Of a stretch of DNA of 64,000 bases, positions 9,447 to 19,500 are shown in pieces. The DNA is from Ideonella_A sakaiensis_A (GTDB taxonomy: Bacteria > Pseudomonadota > Gammaproteobacteria > Burkholderiales > Burkholderiaceae_C), in the NCBI RefSeq assembly GCF_048320135.1, contig NZ_CP182947.1, forward strand, positions 3,286,001-3,350,000. The letters run 5' to 3'. Under the pieces are notes generated by a model that saw only the letters and a program-made list of their open reading frames with translations, was not told the DNA's origin and made no database searches. Position numbers and translations under genes: made by a program. Numbering within the stretch: the first letter of the stretch is position 1; every line of letters begins with the position of its first letter.

Positions 9447-9448
9447 AA

Positions 9449-12184
9449 ATGAACATGCGTGAAGGAACCGGAACGCTGATCCGGCGCGAGGACTACACCG
9501 CGCCGGCCTACTGGATCAGGTCGGTCGATCTGACCTTCGACCTCGATCCGGAGAAGACGCTGGTGATCAGCCGGATGCAGGTCGAGCGCAACGAGGCTGT
9601 GCCGCCGCAGCCGCTGTGCCTGCACGGCGAGGACCTGAACCTGATGCGGGTGCAGGTGAACGGCGACAGCGTCTCGTTCCGACACGACAACGGCATGCTG
9701 CTGATCGACAGCGCGCAGGGGCTGCCGTCCGGCCCGTTTTTGCTCGAGATCCGCAATACCTGCGCACCGGTGCGCAATACCCAGCTGTCGGGGCTGTACA
9801 CCTCGAGTGGCGGCTTCTTCTCTCAATGCGAGGCCGAAGGTTTCCGGCGCATCACCTATTTCCTCGACCGGCCCGACGTGATGGCGGTCTACAGCGTCAC
9901 GATGCGCGCCAACAAGGCGTTGTATCCGGTGTTGCTGTCGAACGGCAACCTCGTCGAGCAGGGTGATCTCGACGGCGGCCGCCATTTCGCGAAATGGCAC
10001 GACCCGTTCCCGAAGCCGAGTTATCTGTTTGCGCTGGTTGCCGCCGATCTGGTTGCTCGCGAGCAGCACATCCGCAGCCGTTCCGGCAAGGACCACCTGC
10101 TGCAGGTCTATGTGCGCCGCGGCGACCTCGACAAGACCGAGCATGCGATGAACTCGCTGATCGCCAGCGTCGTCTGGGACGAGGCGCGCTTCAACCTGCC
10201 GCTCGATCTGGAGCGCTTCATGATCGTCGCGGTCGGCGACTTCAACATGGGGGCGATGGAGAACAAGGGCCTGAACATCTTCAATACGAAGTATGTGCTG
10301 GCGACCGCGGCGACGGCGACCGACGCCGACTTTGCCGGCATCGAAAGCGTCGTCGGCCATGAATATTTCCACAACTGGACCGGCAACCGCATCACTTGCC
10401 GCGACTGGTTCCAGCTGAGCCTGAAGGAGGGTCTGACGGTTTTCCGCGACCAGGAATTCAGCATGGACATGACCGGCCCGGCGAGCGGGCCCGGTGCCGC
10501 GAAGGCGGCGACCGCCCGCGCGGTCAAGCGGATCGAGGATGTGCGCAACCTGCGGCAGATCCAGTTTCCGGAGGACGCCGGAACGATGGCGCATCCGGTG
10601 CGGCCCGACCAGTACATCGAGATCAACAATTTCTATACGCCGACCGTCTACGAAAAAGGCGCCGAGGTCGTCCGCATGATGCAGACGCTGGTCGGCCGCG
10701 ACGGTTTTGCCGCCGGCATGAAGCTTTATTTCGAGCGCCATGACGGCCAGGCGGTGACCTGCGACGACTTCGCGAAGGCGATCGCCGATGCGAACCCGGG
10801 CAGCGAACTGGCGCCGCGCCTCGACGCCTTCAAGCGCTGGTACCGGCAGGCCGGCACGCCGCGCCTGACCGCCAGCGGCGAATACGATGCGGCGGCGCGG
10901 CGCTACACGCTGACGCTGCGCCAGGGCCACGAGACCAGCGCCGGGCTGCCGCTCGTCGAGCCGATGGTGATTCCGCTGCAGCTCGGCCTGCTCGGTGCCG
11001 ACGGCGCTGCGTTGCCGTTGCGGCTTGCCGGCGAGGCGCCGGCCGACGCGACGCCGCCGACCGAACGGCTGCTGGTGATCGACCAGCACGAAACCGTGCT
11101 GCAGTTCCAAGGCCTGGAGCAATCGCCGGTGCCGTCGCTGCTGCGCGGCTTTTCCGCACCGGTGATGCTCGAGGACGGGCTCGACGATGCCGCACTGATC
11201 GTGCTGCTGCGCCACGACAGCGATCCGTTCAACCGCTGGGAAGCAGGCCAGCGCCTCGCACTTGAGCGCTTGATCGCCGCGGTGCGCGCTGACGGCCCGG
11301 TCGCGCTGCAGCTCGACGATGAATTTGTCGATGCAATGCGCCGCCTGCTCGACGACGAGCAGATCGAGCCGGCCTTCAAGGCGCTGGTGCTGACGCTGCC
11401 GAGCGAAGGCTATGTCGCCGAGCAGTTGAGCCCGGTCGATCCGCAGCGCATCCACGCGGCGCGCGAATCGATGCAGCTGCAGCTTGCGCAGGCGCTGGCC
11501 GATGGCTGGGAGCGGGTATTCGAGGCGAATCGCGTCAGCGGGCCGTACCGGCCCGACGCGGCGTCGGCCGGCAAGCGTTCGCTGGCCAACCTCGCGTTGT
11601 CGATGTTGTGCCTTGCGGCCACCGCCAGCGGCGACACCGTCTGGCCCGGCCGCGCCTTCCAGCGCTTCAAGGATGCAACCAACATGACCGACCGTTTCGG
11701 CGCGCTGGCAGCGCTGGTCGATTCGCATGCCGAGCTGGCGCAGCCGGCACTGGAGCGCTTCCACCAGCTGTTCCGCAACGAGCCGCTGGTGATCGACAAG
11801 TGGTTTGCGCTGCAAGCCTCGGCGTCGGAGCGCGACGGCAAGGTATTCGCCCGCGTCAAGACGCTGCTCGGCCATTCCGACTTCACGATGAAGAATCCGA
11901 ACCGGGCGCGCAGCCTGGTCGCGGCATTCTGCAGCGGCAATCCCGGCGCCTTCCATCGCCAGGATGCGGCCGGCTACCGCTTCTGGTCCGACCGCGTGCT
12001 CGAGCTCGATGCGATCAATCCGCAGATTGCATCGCGGCTGGCGCGGGCGATGGACCGCTGGGCGCAACTCGCCGAACCCTACCGCAGCGCCGCACGCGAG
12101 GCGATCGAGCGCGTTGCCGGCAAAACCGACCTCTCCAACGATGTGCGCGAGATCGTCACCCGCGCACTGGAACACGACCGATGA
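9449..12184 (+). CDS. pepN: Aminopeptidase N (M1 family zinc metallopeptidase)
   Basis: This about 911-residue cytosolic exopeptidase removes N-terminal residues from peptides. The substrate-anchoring GAMEN motif is at 268-272, the zinc site HEYFH at 304-308 with its downstream glutamate in LKEGLTVF, and NWTGNRIT between them. The C-terminal two-thirds is the helical PepN domain. ATG 9449 (MNMREGT) was chosen because the upstream 30 codons of the longer frame are translated repeat; ATG 9455 has a better spacing from GGGGG (9441-9445) and is an alternative. It overlaps fbp by four bases (ATGA), as in other betaproteobacteria. Confidence 0.95.
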   Translation: MNMREGTGTLIRREDYTAPAYWIRSVDLTFDLDPEKTLVISRMQVERNEAVPPQPLCLHGEDLNLMRVQVNGDSVSFRHDNGMLLIDSAQGLPSGPFLLEIRNTCAPVRNTQLSGLYTSSGGFFSQCEAEGFRRITYFLDRPDVMAVYSVTMRANKALYPVLLSNGNLVEQGDLDGGRHFAKWHDPFPKPSYLFALVAADLVAREQHIRSRSGKDHLLQVYVRRGDLDKTEHAMNSLIASVVWDEARFNLPLDLERFMIVAVGDFNMGAMENKGLNIFNTKYVLATAATATDADFAGIESVVGHEYFHNWTGNRITCRDWFQLSLKEGLTVFRDQEFSMDMTGPASGPGAAKAATARAVKRIEDVRNLRQIQFPEDAGTMAHPVRPDQYIEINNFYTPTVYEKGAEVVRMMQTLVGRDGFAAGMKLYFERHDGQAVTCDDFAKAIADANPGSELAPRLDAFKRWYRQAGTPRLTASGEYDAAARRYTLTLRQGHETSAGLPLVEPMVIPLQLGLLGADGAALPLRLAGEAPADATPPTERLLVIDQHETVLQFQGLEQSPVPSLLRGFSAPVMLEDGLDDAALIVLLRHDSDPFNRWEAGQRLALERLIAAVRADGPVALQLDDEFVDAMRRLLDDEQIEPAFKALVLTLPSEGYVAEQLSPVDPQRIHAARESMQLQLAQALADGWERVFEANRVSGPYRPDAASAGKRSLANLALSMLCLAATASGDTVWPGRAFQRFKDATNMTDRFGALAALVDSHAELAQPALERFHQLFRNEPLVIDKWFALQASASERDGKVFARVKTLLGHSDFTMKNPNRARSLVAAFCSGNPGAFHRQDAAGYRFWSDRVLELDAINPQIASRLARAMDRWAQLAEPYRSAAREAIERVAGKTDLSNDVREIVTRALEHDR

Positions 12185-13200
12185 AAAATACCGTCAAACC
12201 GATCAGCCTGACCCAATACCTGGTCGAGCACCAGCGCCGCAATGGCAGCATCCCGGGCGACCTGCGGCTGCTGATCGAGGTCGTCGCGCGCGCCTGCAAA
12301 CGCATCAGCATCGCCGTCAACAAGGGCGCGCTCGGCGATGTGCTCGGCTCCGCCGAGACCGAAAACGTGCAGGGCGAGGTGCAGAAGAAGCTCGACGTGA
12401 TCGCCAACGAGGTGCTGATCGAGGCCAACGAATGGGGCGGCCACCTCGCGGCGATGGCCAGCGAGGAGATGGACGATATCCACATCGTGCCGCACCGTTA
12501 TCCGCAGGGCGAATACCTGCTGCTGTTCGATCCGCTCGACGGCTCCAGCAACATCGACGTCAACGTCAGCATCGGCACGATCTTCTCGGTGCTGAAGAAG
12601 CTCGACAACGGCGTCAAGGTCAGCGAGGCCGATTTTCTGCAACCAGGCCGTCAGCAGGCCGCCGCCGGCTACTGTGTTTATGGGCCGCAGACGACGCTGG
12701 TGCTGACCTTCGGCGACGGCGTCGCGATGTTCACGCTGGACCGCGAGCAGGGCTCGTTCATGCTGACGCACGACAACGTGCGGATCGCGCCCGACACCGC
12801 CGAATTCGCGATCAACATGAGCAACAAGCGGCATTGGTCGGCGCCGATGAACCGCTATATCGACGAATGCCTGGCCGGCAAGGAAGGCCCGCGCGGCAAG
12901 GATTTCAACATGCGCTGGATCGCCAGCATGGTCGCCGACGTGCACCGCATCATGAGCCGCGGCGGCATCTTCATGTACCCCTGGGACAAGCGCGAACCGG
13001 AAAAGGCCGGCAAGCTGCGACTGATGTACGAGGCCAATCCAATGGCCTTCCTGATCGAGCAGGCCGGCGGCGCCGCCACCAACGGCAAGCAGCGCATCCT
13101 CGACCTGCAGCCGACCAAGCTGCATGAACGCGTCAGCGTGATGCTCGGCTCGAAAAACGAGGTCGATACCGTCACCGCCTACCACCGCGAGGCGGGCTGA
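12181..13200 (+). CDS. fbp: Class I fructose-1,6-bisphosphatase
   Basis: A 339-residue Mg-dependent phosphatase converting fructose-1,6-bisphosphate to fructose-6-phosphate in gluconeogenesis or the Calvin cycle. The metal motif FDPLDGSSN (116-124) and the upstream acidic pair in MASEEMDD (about 95-96) are visible, as is the C-terminal YEANPMAFLIEQAGG substrate segment. Its ATG overlaps the pepN stop (ATGA), so translation is coupled. The pepN-fbp order is a common betaproteobacterial arrangement. The following tRNA gene has its own -10 box. Confidence 0.96.
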   Translation: MKNTVKPISLTQYLVEHQRRNGSIPGDLRLLIEVVARACKRISIAVNKGALGDVLGSAETENVQGEVQKKLDVIANEVLIEANEWGGHLAAMASEEMDDIHIVPHRYPQGEYLLLFDPLDGSSNIDVNVSIGTIFSVLKKLDNGVKVSEADFLQPGRQQAAAGYCVYGPQTTLVLTFGDGVAMFTLDREQGSFMLTHDNVRIAPDTAEFAINMSNKRHWSAPMNRYIDECLAGKEGPRGKDFNMRWIASMVADVHRIMSRGGIFMYPWDKREPEKAGKLRLMYEANPMAFLIEQAGGAATNGKQRILDLQPTKLHERVSVMLGSKNEVDTVTAYHREAG

Positions 13201-13210
13201 ACCAACGGGT

Positions 13211-13216
13211 TATAAT
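13211..13216 (+). promoter_or_regulatory. Consensus -10 box (TATAAT) for the tRNA gene
   Basis: A perfect TATAAT ends 13 bases before the mature tRNA 5' end, predicting a start near 13223. No convincing -35 hexamer is visible at the usual distance. Confidence 0.6.
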
Positions 13217-13229
13217 CTTGGGCTTGCGT

Positions 13230-13305
13230 GCCGGTGTAGCTCAGTTGGTAGAGCAGCTCATTCGTAATGAGAAGGTCGGGGGTTCGACTCCTCTCTCCGG
13301 CACCA
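13230..13305 (+). tRNA. tRNA-Thr (anticodon CGT)
   Basis: The sequence folds as a 76-nt tRNA with an encoded CCA end. The D-stem is GCTC/GAGC, the anticodon arm GCTCA-TTCGTAA-TGAG gives anticodon CGU reading ACG, and the T-loop is TTCGACT. Two oddities: positions 6 and 67 of the acceptor stem are T and T (no pair), and the T-stem contains two G-U pairs. Confidence 0.93.
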
Positions 13306-13317
13306 CCATTTAGACGA

Positions 13318-13349
13318 AGGCCTGATCCTGCAAGGGACCAGGCCTTTTT
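13318..13349 (+). terminator. Rho-independent terminator after tRNA-Thr
   Basis: An 11-bp stem AGGCCTGATCC / GGACCAGGCCT with one A-C mismatch is followed directly by TTTTT. This is the clearest intrinsic terminator in the window. Confidence 0.88.
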
Positions 13350-13382
13350 CCTTTCGACGCCCGGGCGCTCGAACCTCGCCGC

Positions 13383-14852
13383 ATGGAGACCCTCAGCCTG
13401 CCCCTGTTCGCCGCCGCCGCGCTGGTCTTCATCAGCGTGCTGGCCGGGCTGTTTTCGACCCGGGTCGGGTTCTCGTTCCTGCTGGTTTTTCTGTTCGCCG
13501 GCATTCTTGCCGGTGAGGATGGTGTTCTCGGCTACCGCTTCGATGATTTCGGGCTGAGCTTCTGGGTCGGCAACGTTGCGCTGGCGGTGATCCTGCTCGA
13601 CGGCGGCTTGCGCACCGCTTATGCGACGTTTCGCACCGGGCTGAAGCCGGCGGCACTGCTCGCCACCATCGGCGTGCTGATCTGTGCCGGCATCACCGCG
13701 CTGGCCGGCGTCTGGTTCGTCGGGCTCGACTGGCAGACCGCGCTGCTGCTCGGCGCGATCGTCGGCTCGACCGATGCGGCGGCGGTGTTTGCGCTGCTGA
13801 CACGCTCCGGCGTGACGCTGAACGAGCGTGTCGCCGCGACGCTGGAGATCGAATCCGGCGTCAACGATCCGATGGCGGTGTATCTGACGCTGGCGCTGAT
13901 CGCGCTGCTCGGCACGGCGCTCGGCGGGTCGATGTCGGGTGCGTCGACCACATCGACGATCGTGGTCGGCTTCGTGCAGCAGTTCGGCTGGGGTTCGCTG
14001 GTCGGCGTGTTGTGCGGCTTTGCGATGGCCGCGCTGCTTCACCGCATCGAATCACGCGACGCCGGCGGCGGCGTCACTGCGCTGCTGATCGTTGCCGCCG
14101 GGCTGTCGGTGTTCGCGGCGACCGGTCTGCTCGGCGGTTCCGGCTTCCTCGCGGTCTATCTGTTCGGGCTGATCGTCGCGAACCGCGCGGCGCGCATCGT
14201 CATTCCGACGCTGGCGCCGATGGACGGTTATGCCTGGCTTGCGCAGGCGGTGATGTTCCTGCTGCTCGGCCTGCTGGTGACGCCATCGACGATGTGGCAA
14301 TCGGTCGAATCGGGCCTGGTCATCGCGGCGACGCTGATCCTGGTCGCGCGGCCGGCGGCGGTCTGGCTTTGCCTGCTGCCGTTTCGCTTCACGCCGCGCG
14401 AGACCTGGTTCATCGCGTGGGTCGGGCTGCGCGGCGCGGTGCCGATCGTGCTGGCGCTGTTCCCGCTGCTGGCCGGTACGCCGCAGGCCTATCTGCTGTT
14501 CAACATCGCCTTCGTCGTCGTCCTGGCCTCATTGCTGATCCAGGGCTCGACGATCGGCCTGGTGGCCCGTCGCCTCGGTGTCGCCTTGCCCGACCCGGCC
14601 GATGAACGGCAGCACCGTGCAGTCTTCCGCGACTTCGTGCTCGACCCGGGCACGCCGGTCAGCGCGGTGTGCGAGTTCTACGGGCTGCCGGCGCCGGACG
14701 ATGCATCGGCAACGCTCGGCGACTGGATGGCAGCCGAAATCGGCCGGCCGCCGGTCGCCGGAGATACTGTTGCGCTCGGCACGGCGACGTTTGTGATTCG
14801 CGAGATGGACGGCGCCCGCATCGTTGCGATCGGGCTTGGGCTGCGCGATTGA
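13383..14852 (+). CDS. Potassium/proton or sodium/proton antiporter, CPA1 family (NhaP2/CvrA-like)
   Basis: The 489-residue membrane protein exchanges monovalent cations for protons across the inner membrane. About 12 hydrophobic segments span residues 5-400. The segment GSTDAAAVFALL followed by ESGVNDPMAVYL holds the conserved CPA1 acidic pair (TDAA and ND) of the ion site. A C-terminal soluble domain of about 80 residues (DFVLDPGTPVS onward) matches the CorC/HlyC-type transporter-associated domain of NhaP2/CvrA. It is placed just after the tRNA terminator and convergent with the EEP gene. Confidence 0.88.
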   Translation: METLSLPLFAAAALVFISVLAGLFSTRVGFSFLLVFLFAGILAGEDGVLGYRFDDFGLSFWVGNVALAVILLDGGLRTAYATFRTGLKPAALLATIGVLICAGITALAGVWFVGLDWQTALLLGAIVGSTDAAAVFALLTRSGVTLNERVAATLEIESGVNDPMAVYLTLALIALLGTALGGSMSGASTTSTIVVGFVQQFGWGSLVGVLCGFAMAALLHRIESRDAGGGVTALLIVAAGLSVFAATGLLGGSGFLAVYLFGLIVANRAARIVIPTLAPMDGYAWLAQAVMFLLLGLLVTPSTMWQSVESGLVIAATLILVARPAAVWLCLLPFRFTPRETWFIAWVGLRGAVPIVLALFPLLAGTPQAYLLFNIAFVVVLASLLIQGSTIGLVARRLGVALPDPADERQHRAVFRDFVLDPGTPVSAVCEFYGLPAPDDASATLGDWMAAEIGRPPVAGDTVALGTATFVIREMDGARIVAIGLGLRD

Positions 14853-14867
14853 GCGGCCGGCTCAATC
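14847..14867. terminator. Symmetric hairpin holding both stop codons of convergent genes
   Basis: An 8-bp perfect stem GATTGAGC / GCTCAATC with a 5-base loop. The TGA of the antiporter (14850-14852) is in the left arm and the reverse TGA of the EEP gene (14862-14864) in the right arm. Probably a bidirectional terminator, although there is no T-run. Confidence 0.45.
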
Positions 14868-15713
14868 CAGTTCAATCACCAGCGGTTGGTGATCCGACGC
14901 GGCAGTGCCGGCATCGACCCGCACGTCGCGCACCTGCCTGGTGAGCTCCTGGCTGACGAAGGCGAAGTCGCAGCAGAACGGCGGGCCGGGCCACTGCTGC
15001 TTGTCGTGGATACCGACCGTCGGCGGATGCGGCTCGCCGGGGTGGCAAAGCTGCCAGGCGTCGCGGTATGGCGGCGTCTGCAGATCGATCGGCGCGCACA
15101 TCCAGCCATGTTCCGGGTCATCGGGCCGGAAATTGCAGTCGCCGACCAGGACGGAGGCCGCTGCGCGCGGCAGATTCTCGAACGGTCCATCGGCCGCGTC
15201 GCCTGGTCTGCTGCAACGGGCCTGTGCGACGGCTTCGGCGTGCAGCGCGAGCAGTCGCTCGATCTGCGCGCGCCGCTGGCGTGCCGAGTAGTACTCGAGG
15301 TGGGTGGTCGTCACCCGCAACGGCCCGGCCGGGGTTTCGATGGTGGCCTCGAGCGCCATCCGCTGCATGCTGCGCAAGGCGTCGTCGGCAGGCCAGGGCA
15401 GCAGATGGCGGAAAACCTGCCGCACTGGCAGCCGCGACAGCATCATGTTGCCGAAGCGGCGCCGCCGGCCCTGTGGACCGGACAGGTCGGACGCGATGCC
15501 GCAGACGGCCTGGTAGTCCGGCAACAGCCTGGCAAGCTGCTCGAACTGGTCAGCCCCGTCGCAGCCCGGCAGGTTGTCGTGGCCGGCCGAAACCTCCTGC
15601 AGGCACAACACGTCGAAATCGGCGAGTGCACGCGCGTCGGCAACGATGCGTTCGAGGTCGACCTGGCCGTCGGCGCCGCGGCCCCATTGGATGTTCCAGG
15701 TGATCAGATGCAT
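14862..15713 (-). CDS. Endonuclease/exonuclease/phosphatase (EEP) family protein
   Basis: The 283-residue protein has the EEP/DNase I-like fold: N-terminal TWNIQWGRG with the metal-site Asn, LCLQEVS with the metal-binding Glu, a TTHLEYY strand, GDCNFRPDD and the C-terminal SDHQPL with the Asp-His pair. The family includes phosphodiesterases and nucleases; the substrate here is unknown. ATG 15713 was chosen because the fold begins immediately (MHLITWNIQW); two upstream in-frame ATGs would add 14 or 21 non-conserved residues. No signal peptide is seen. Confidence 0.82.
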   Translation of the reverse strand: MHLITWNIQWGRGADGQVDLERIVADARALADFDVLCLQEVSAGHDNLPGCDGADQFEQLARLLPDYQAVCGIASDLSGPQGRRRRFGNMMLSRLPVRQVFRHLLPWPADDALRSMQRMALEATIETPAGPLRVTTTHLEYYSARQRRAQIERLLALHAEAVAQARCSRPGDAADGPFENLPRAAASVLVGDCNFRPDDPEHGWMCAPIDLQTPPYRDAWQLCHPGEPHPPTVGIHDKQQWPGPPFCCDFAFVSQELTRQVRDVRVDAGTAASDHQPLVIELD

Positions 15714-15870
15714 GCGGCGTGTTCCGGACTGGCCCGGATTGTCGAATGTAGCCATGCGCCTGTCGATGGCTTGCACGGCCTGCGATCATCAGTTCGACCG
15801 ACACGCTGACGACCCCATGCGCCGGGTCGGCCACAGCACTTTTTCAGGCGCGCTGAGAGGAAGCACCACC

Positions 15871-16530
15871 ATGTCATTGCGCATCAACGACACCGCACCC
15901 GATTTCACCGCCGAAACGACCGCCGGCAAGATCAGTTTCCACGACTGGATCGGCGACAGCTGGGCGGTGCTGTTTTCGCACCCGAAGGATTTCACGCCGG
16001 TTTGCACGACCGAGCTTGGCTACATGGCGAAGATCGAGCCCGAATTCAAGCGCCGCAACTGCAAGCTGATCGGGCTGTCGATCGACCCGGTCGACGACCA
16101 TTCGCGCTGGGCGAAGGACATCGAGGAGACCCAGGGCCATTTGCCCAAGTACCCGATGATCGGCGACACCGACCTGAAGGTCGCGAAGCTGTACAACATG
16201 CTGCCGGCCGACGAAGCCGGCAGCTCGGAGGGCCGCACCGCGGCGACCAATGCGACGGTGCGTTCGGTCTTCATCATCGGCCCGGACAAGAAGATCAAGC
16301 TGATGATGACCTACCCGATGACGACCGGCCGCAATTTCGACGAGATCCTGCGCGTGCTCGATTCGATGCAGATGACCGCCAGACACAAGGTCGCGACGCC
16401 GGTCAACTGGAAGCAGGGCGAGGACGTGATCATCGCCGGCTCGGTCTCCGACGACGATGCGAAAAAGCTGTTCCCGCAAGGCTGGCAGGCGCCGAAGCCC
16501 TACCTGCGCATCGTCAAGCAACCGCAGTGA
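15871..16530 (+). CDS. 1-Cys peroxiredoxin (Prx6-like)
   Basis: This 219-residue thiol peroxidase reduces hydrogen peroxide and organic hydroperoxides. The peroxidatic cysteine is C45 in DFTPVCTTELG (the PxxxT/SxxC motif) and an arginine in ATVRSVF completes the site. Length, and the C-terminal extension after about residue 170 (HKVATPVNWKQGED), match the Prx6 subgroup. The start at 15871 has AGAGGAAG just upstream; a longer open frame upstream is not homologous. No partner reductase is adjacent. Confidence 0.93.
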   Translation: MSLRINDTAPDFTAETTAGKISFHDWIGDSWAVLFSHPKDFTPVCTTELGYMAKIEPEFKRRNCKLIGLSIDPVDDHSRWAKDIEETQGHLPKYPMIGDTDLKVAKLYNMLPADEAGSSEGRTAATNATVRSVFIIGPDKKIKLMMTYPMTTGRNFDEILRVLDSMQMTARHKVATPVNWKQGEDVIIAGSVSDDDAKKLFPQGWQAPKPYLRIVKQPQ

Positions 16531-16544
16531 CGGCACCGCCGTCA
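16528..16544. terminator. Symmetric hairpin holding both stop codons of convergent genes
   Basis: A perfect 7-bp stem TGACGGC / GCCGTCA with loop ACC. The peroxiredoxin TGA (16528-16530) and the reverse TGA of the PBP-like gene (16542-16544) form the two outer ends of the stem. No T-run. Confidence 0.45.
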
Positions 16545-19500
16545 GCGGGCGGCGCGTTTGTCCGGCGCCGGATCCTGCCGGGCTGCAACGGCACCGGGTG
16601 ATGCCGCCGGTTCGGCCGCGCCGTCCGATGCGATCGACTTGCCGCCACTGCGTGGCGGCGTCGCCTGCAGGTCCTGCCCTTCGTCGAGCGGCGGGCAGCG
16701 GCCGGCGCCCGCCTGGTCGCCGGCGGCGCGGATTGCCGGCTCGAGTATCGGCGCCATCAGCTTGACGATCTGCACCGGCAGCGCGCTGGTGAAGCGGAAT
16801 TTTTCGGCGGCCGGGCCGGGCACATAGGCGGTGATCGTGCCGAAATGCCGGTCGCCGATGAAGAAGACGAAGGTCGCGGTCCGGTTCAGCACTTTCGAGC
16901 CGGTCTGGTGTCCTTTTGCGCTGTAGGTATTCAGTCGGTTGTCGCCGGTGCCGGTCTTGCCGCCGATCTCGACCAGTTCACCGCCCGGGCCGTTCAGCGC
17001 GCCGTCGAGCCGGCGCGCCGTGCCTTTCTCGACGACCAGCCGCAGCGCCTTGCGCACCGTGCGCGCGACTTCCGGCGCCATCACGCGTTCCGCACCAAGC
17101 CCGTCGCGCAGCGTGCGGGTCTCGTACGGCGTCGCCTCGGCAAAACGCAGCGCATGGATCTGCACCGTCGGCTGGCGGATGCCGTCGTTGACGATGATGC
17201 CCATCAGTTCGGCCAGCGCCGCCGGCCGGTCGCCGGAACTGCCGATCGAGGTGGCGTAGGACGGCACCAGCCGCTCGAACGGATAACCGAGGCGTTGCCA
17301 CGAGCGCTGGATCTCGGCGAATGCATCGATCTCGAGCAGCGACAGGATGCGCCGGTTCTGCGCCGCCTTTGCCCGGGTTCGGAACAGCCAGCCGTAGACC
17401 TCCTGGCGCTGTGGCGCGCCGGCGGCAATGACTTCGCTCATCGTCGCCAGCGGGTTGGTCTGCAGCTGTGCGGCTACCCACAGTTCGAGCGGGTGGACGC
17501 GCGCCAGGTAGCCGCGGTCGGGCAGCGAAAACTCGTCGACCGCATATTTCGCGTACAGCCTTTCCATGTCGTCGCGGTCGAGCGTCGACGACGGCAGGTG
17601 TTTCTCGAAGAAGCGGGTGAATTCGTCGAGCGAGGCCTTCGGCTTGACCGATCGGAAGATCACCGCCAGCCGCAATGGCGTCGGCTGGATGCCGGCGACC
17701 AGCGTATCGAGCTGCTCGGCACTCGTCTTGCCGGCCAGGCGGCGGTAGAAGTTTCGCGTGAACTGGGCGCCTTCGCGGTCGGCAAATCGCTTCAGCAACA
17801 CCTCGCGTTCCGGATGGCTGCTGTCCTCGAGGATCCGTGCCGCCGAGCCGGGTTCGCGGTACAGGTGGTGGTAGACGATGTCGCGCATCAGCCGGATGAA
17901 GACGAGGTTGACCGAATCGCGAAGCGCTTCGCGCAGATCCGGATATTTGCCGTCGTCGGCGCGGTTGAAGTTGTCGAAGGTGTGGGCGCCGCCGCCGGTG
18001 AAGAAGGTTTCGCCCGGATTGGCCGAATAACGCCGGTCCATCGCCGCCTCGAGCAGCGTCGTCAGCGAGCGGTCCTTGTTGCCGCGCAGGTGGTTGACGA
18101 CGAACTGCGTCAGCCGGTCCTTCTTCGCGACATCGTAGGCGGCGAGCTGCTTGTCGCTCAGGTCGACCAGTTCGCCGTGCAACCTGGCGATGATCTCGAG
18201 GTAGGTGACCAGCGTGCGCAGCTTCGCGGTCGATCCGAGCTCGAGTTTGGCGCCGGTATTGATGTCGAACGGCTGGTCGAGGTTGTCGGTCTGCACCCGC
18301 ACATGGTTGACGCCGTCGCCGCGTTCGTACAGCGTGAAGCTGTAGAACAGCTTCGTCGGGTCGCCATATTCGAGTAGCTGCCGGTCGATCAGCCCATGGG
18401 CCTTTGCCTGCCCCGGCTCGCGCAGCTTGGCCAGCAACTCCGAAATCTGTGTCTGCAGGTGGCCATCGATGCTGCTGCGCACCCGCAGGTCGAGCCGATC
18501 GAGGTCGTAGAAACTGTTGACGTCGATCAGCGATGCGAGTTCGGTGCGCACCAGGGTCGCCGCCTTGCGGTCGCGGACGTCGATCGCGCCGTCGGCCAGT
18601 TCGTCGCGGTCGTAGGCCTGCTTGATCTTCAGCGGCACCTTCAGCGTCGCGTCGGCCAGCCTGGCGTCGATCAGGCCGCCCTGGCGCAGCAGCCGCACAT
18701 AGGAATCGGTCAGCCCGGCCAGCTTGTGCTGGCCGCTGGCGAAGAAGTGCGCCGGGCGGCGTTGCGCGATATACAGGCTCAGCACCTGGCGGAATGCGGT
18801 CGCCTGTTCGGCCAGCGCCTTCGGATCGGCGGCCACCTCGGCCGGCGTCTTGCGCAGCGCGCGGTTGCTGGCCTCGACGTCGGCGCCGTACCAGGTGTGC
18901 AGTCCGTCGAGCACGCCATTGACTTCGCCGAAGCCGCGCATCGCGCCGAGCGGCAGGCCGTTGACATAGTCGAGCAGGATGCGGGCCCTGGCGGCATCGG
19001 TCGACTCGCCGTCGCGGTAGGCACGCACGCTGGCCGAGACCAGCTGCAGGTATTTGTCACGGATGTCGGCGGTGCGCCCCTCGGCCGAATGGCGGAATTT
19101 CTCGAGCTGGGTCGCCAGCGTGCTGCCGCCGGCGGCCGGGTGTTCGGGCTCGATCACCGACTGGATCTGGTCGATCACCGCGCGGCCGAGGCGGTCCCAT
19201 TCGACGGCCGGGTTGTGGGTCGACGATGGCGAGGCCAGCAGCTCGCGGTTTTCGATGAAGGCCAGCGATTGCGCCACCAGCGGCGGTATCGACGCGGCAT
19301 CCGGATAGACGAAGTGCGGCTTCGCGGTGCGATAGAGCGGTTCGGCGCGGCAGTCGAGCACGGTCAGCCCGGCCTGCGCCTTTTCGTCGAAGGGCGGGAA
19401 ATAGCCGCGCCGGATGTAGTCGATCAGCGCATCGTTCTGCCGGGCCTGCGCGACCACCGGATGGTTGCGCTTCGCGAGCCGCTCGGAAAACACCGGAATC

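Noticed and set aside
9368..12175. A 935-codon open frame on the minus strand
   Set aside because: It is exactly antisense to pepN, with a His/Arg/Asp-rich low-information composition; long antisense frames are common in GC-rich genes. The sense strand has clear M1 motifs.
13230..13380. A prophage or island attachment site at the tRNA-Thr 3' end
   Set aside because: The tRNA is followed by an intrinsic terminator and a normal antiporter gene; no integrase or repeated tRNA 3' end was seen.
16845..18377. A 510-codon plus-strand frame, and others at 18396-20183 and 19550-21655
   Set aside because: These oppose the PBP-like and iron-permease genes and have shadow composition without motifs.
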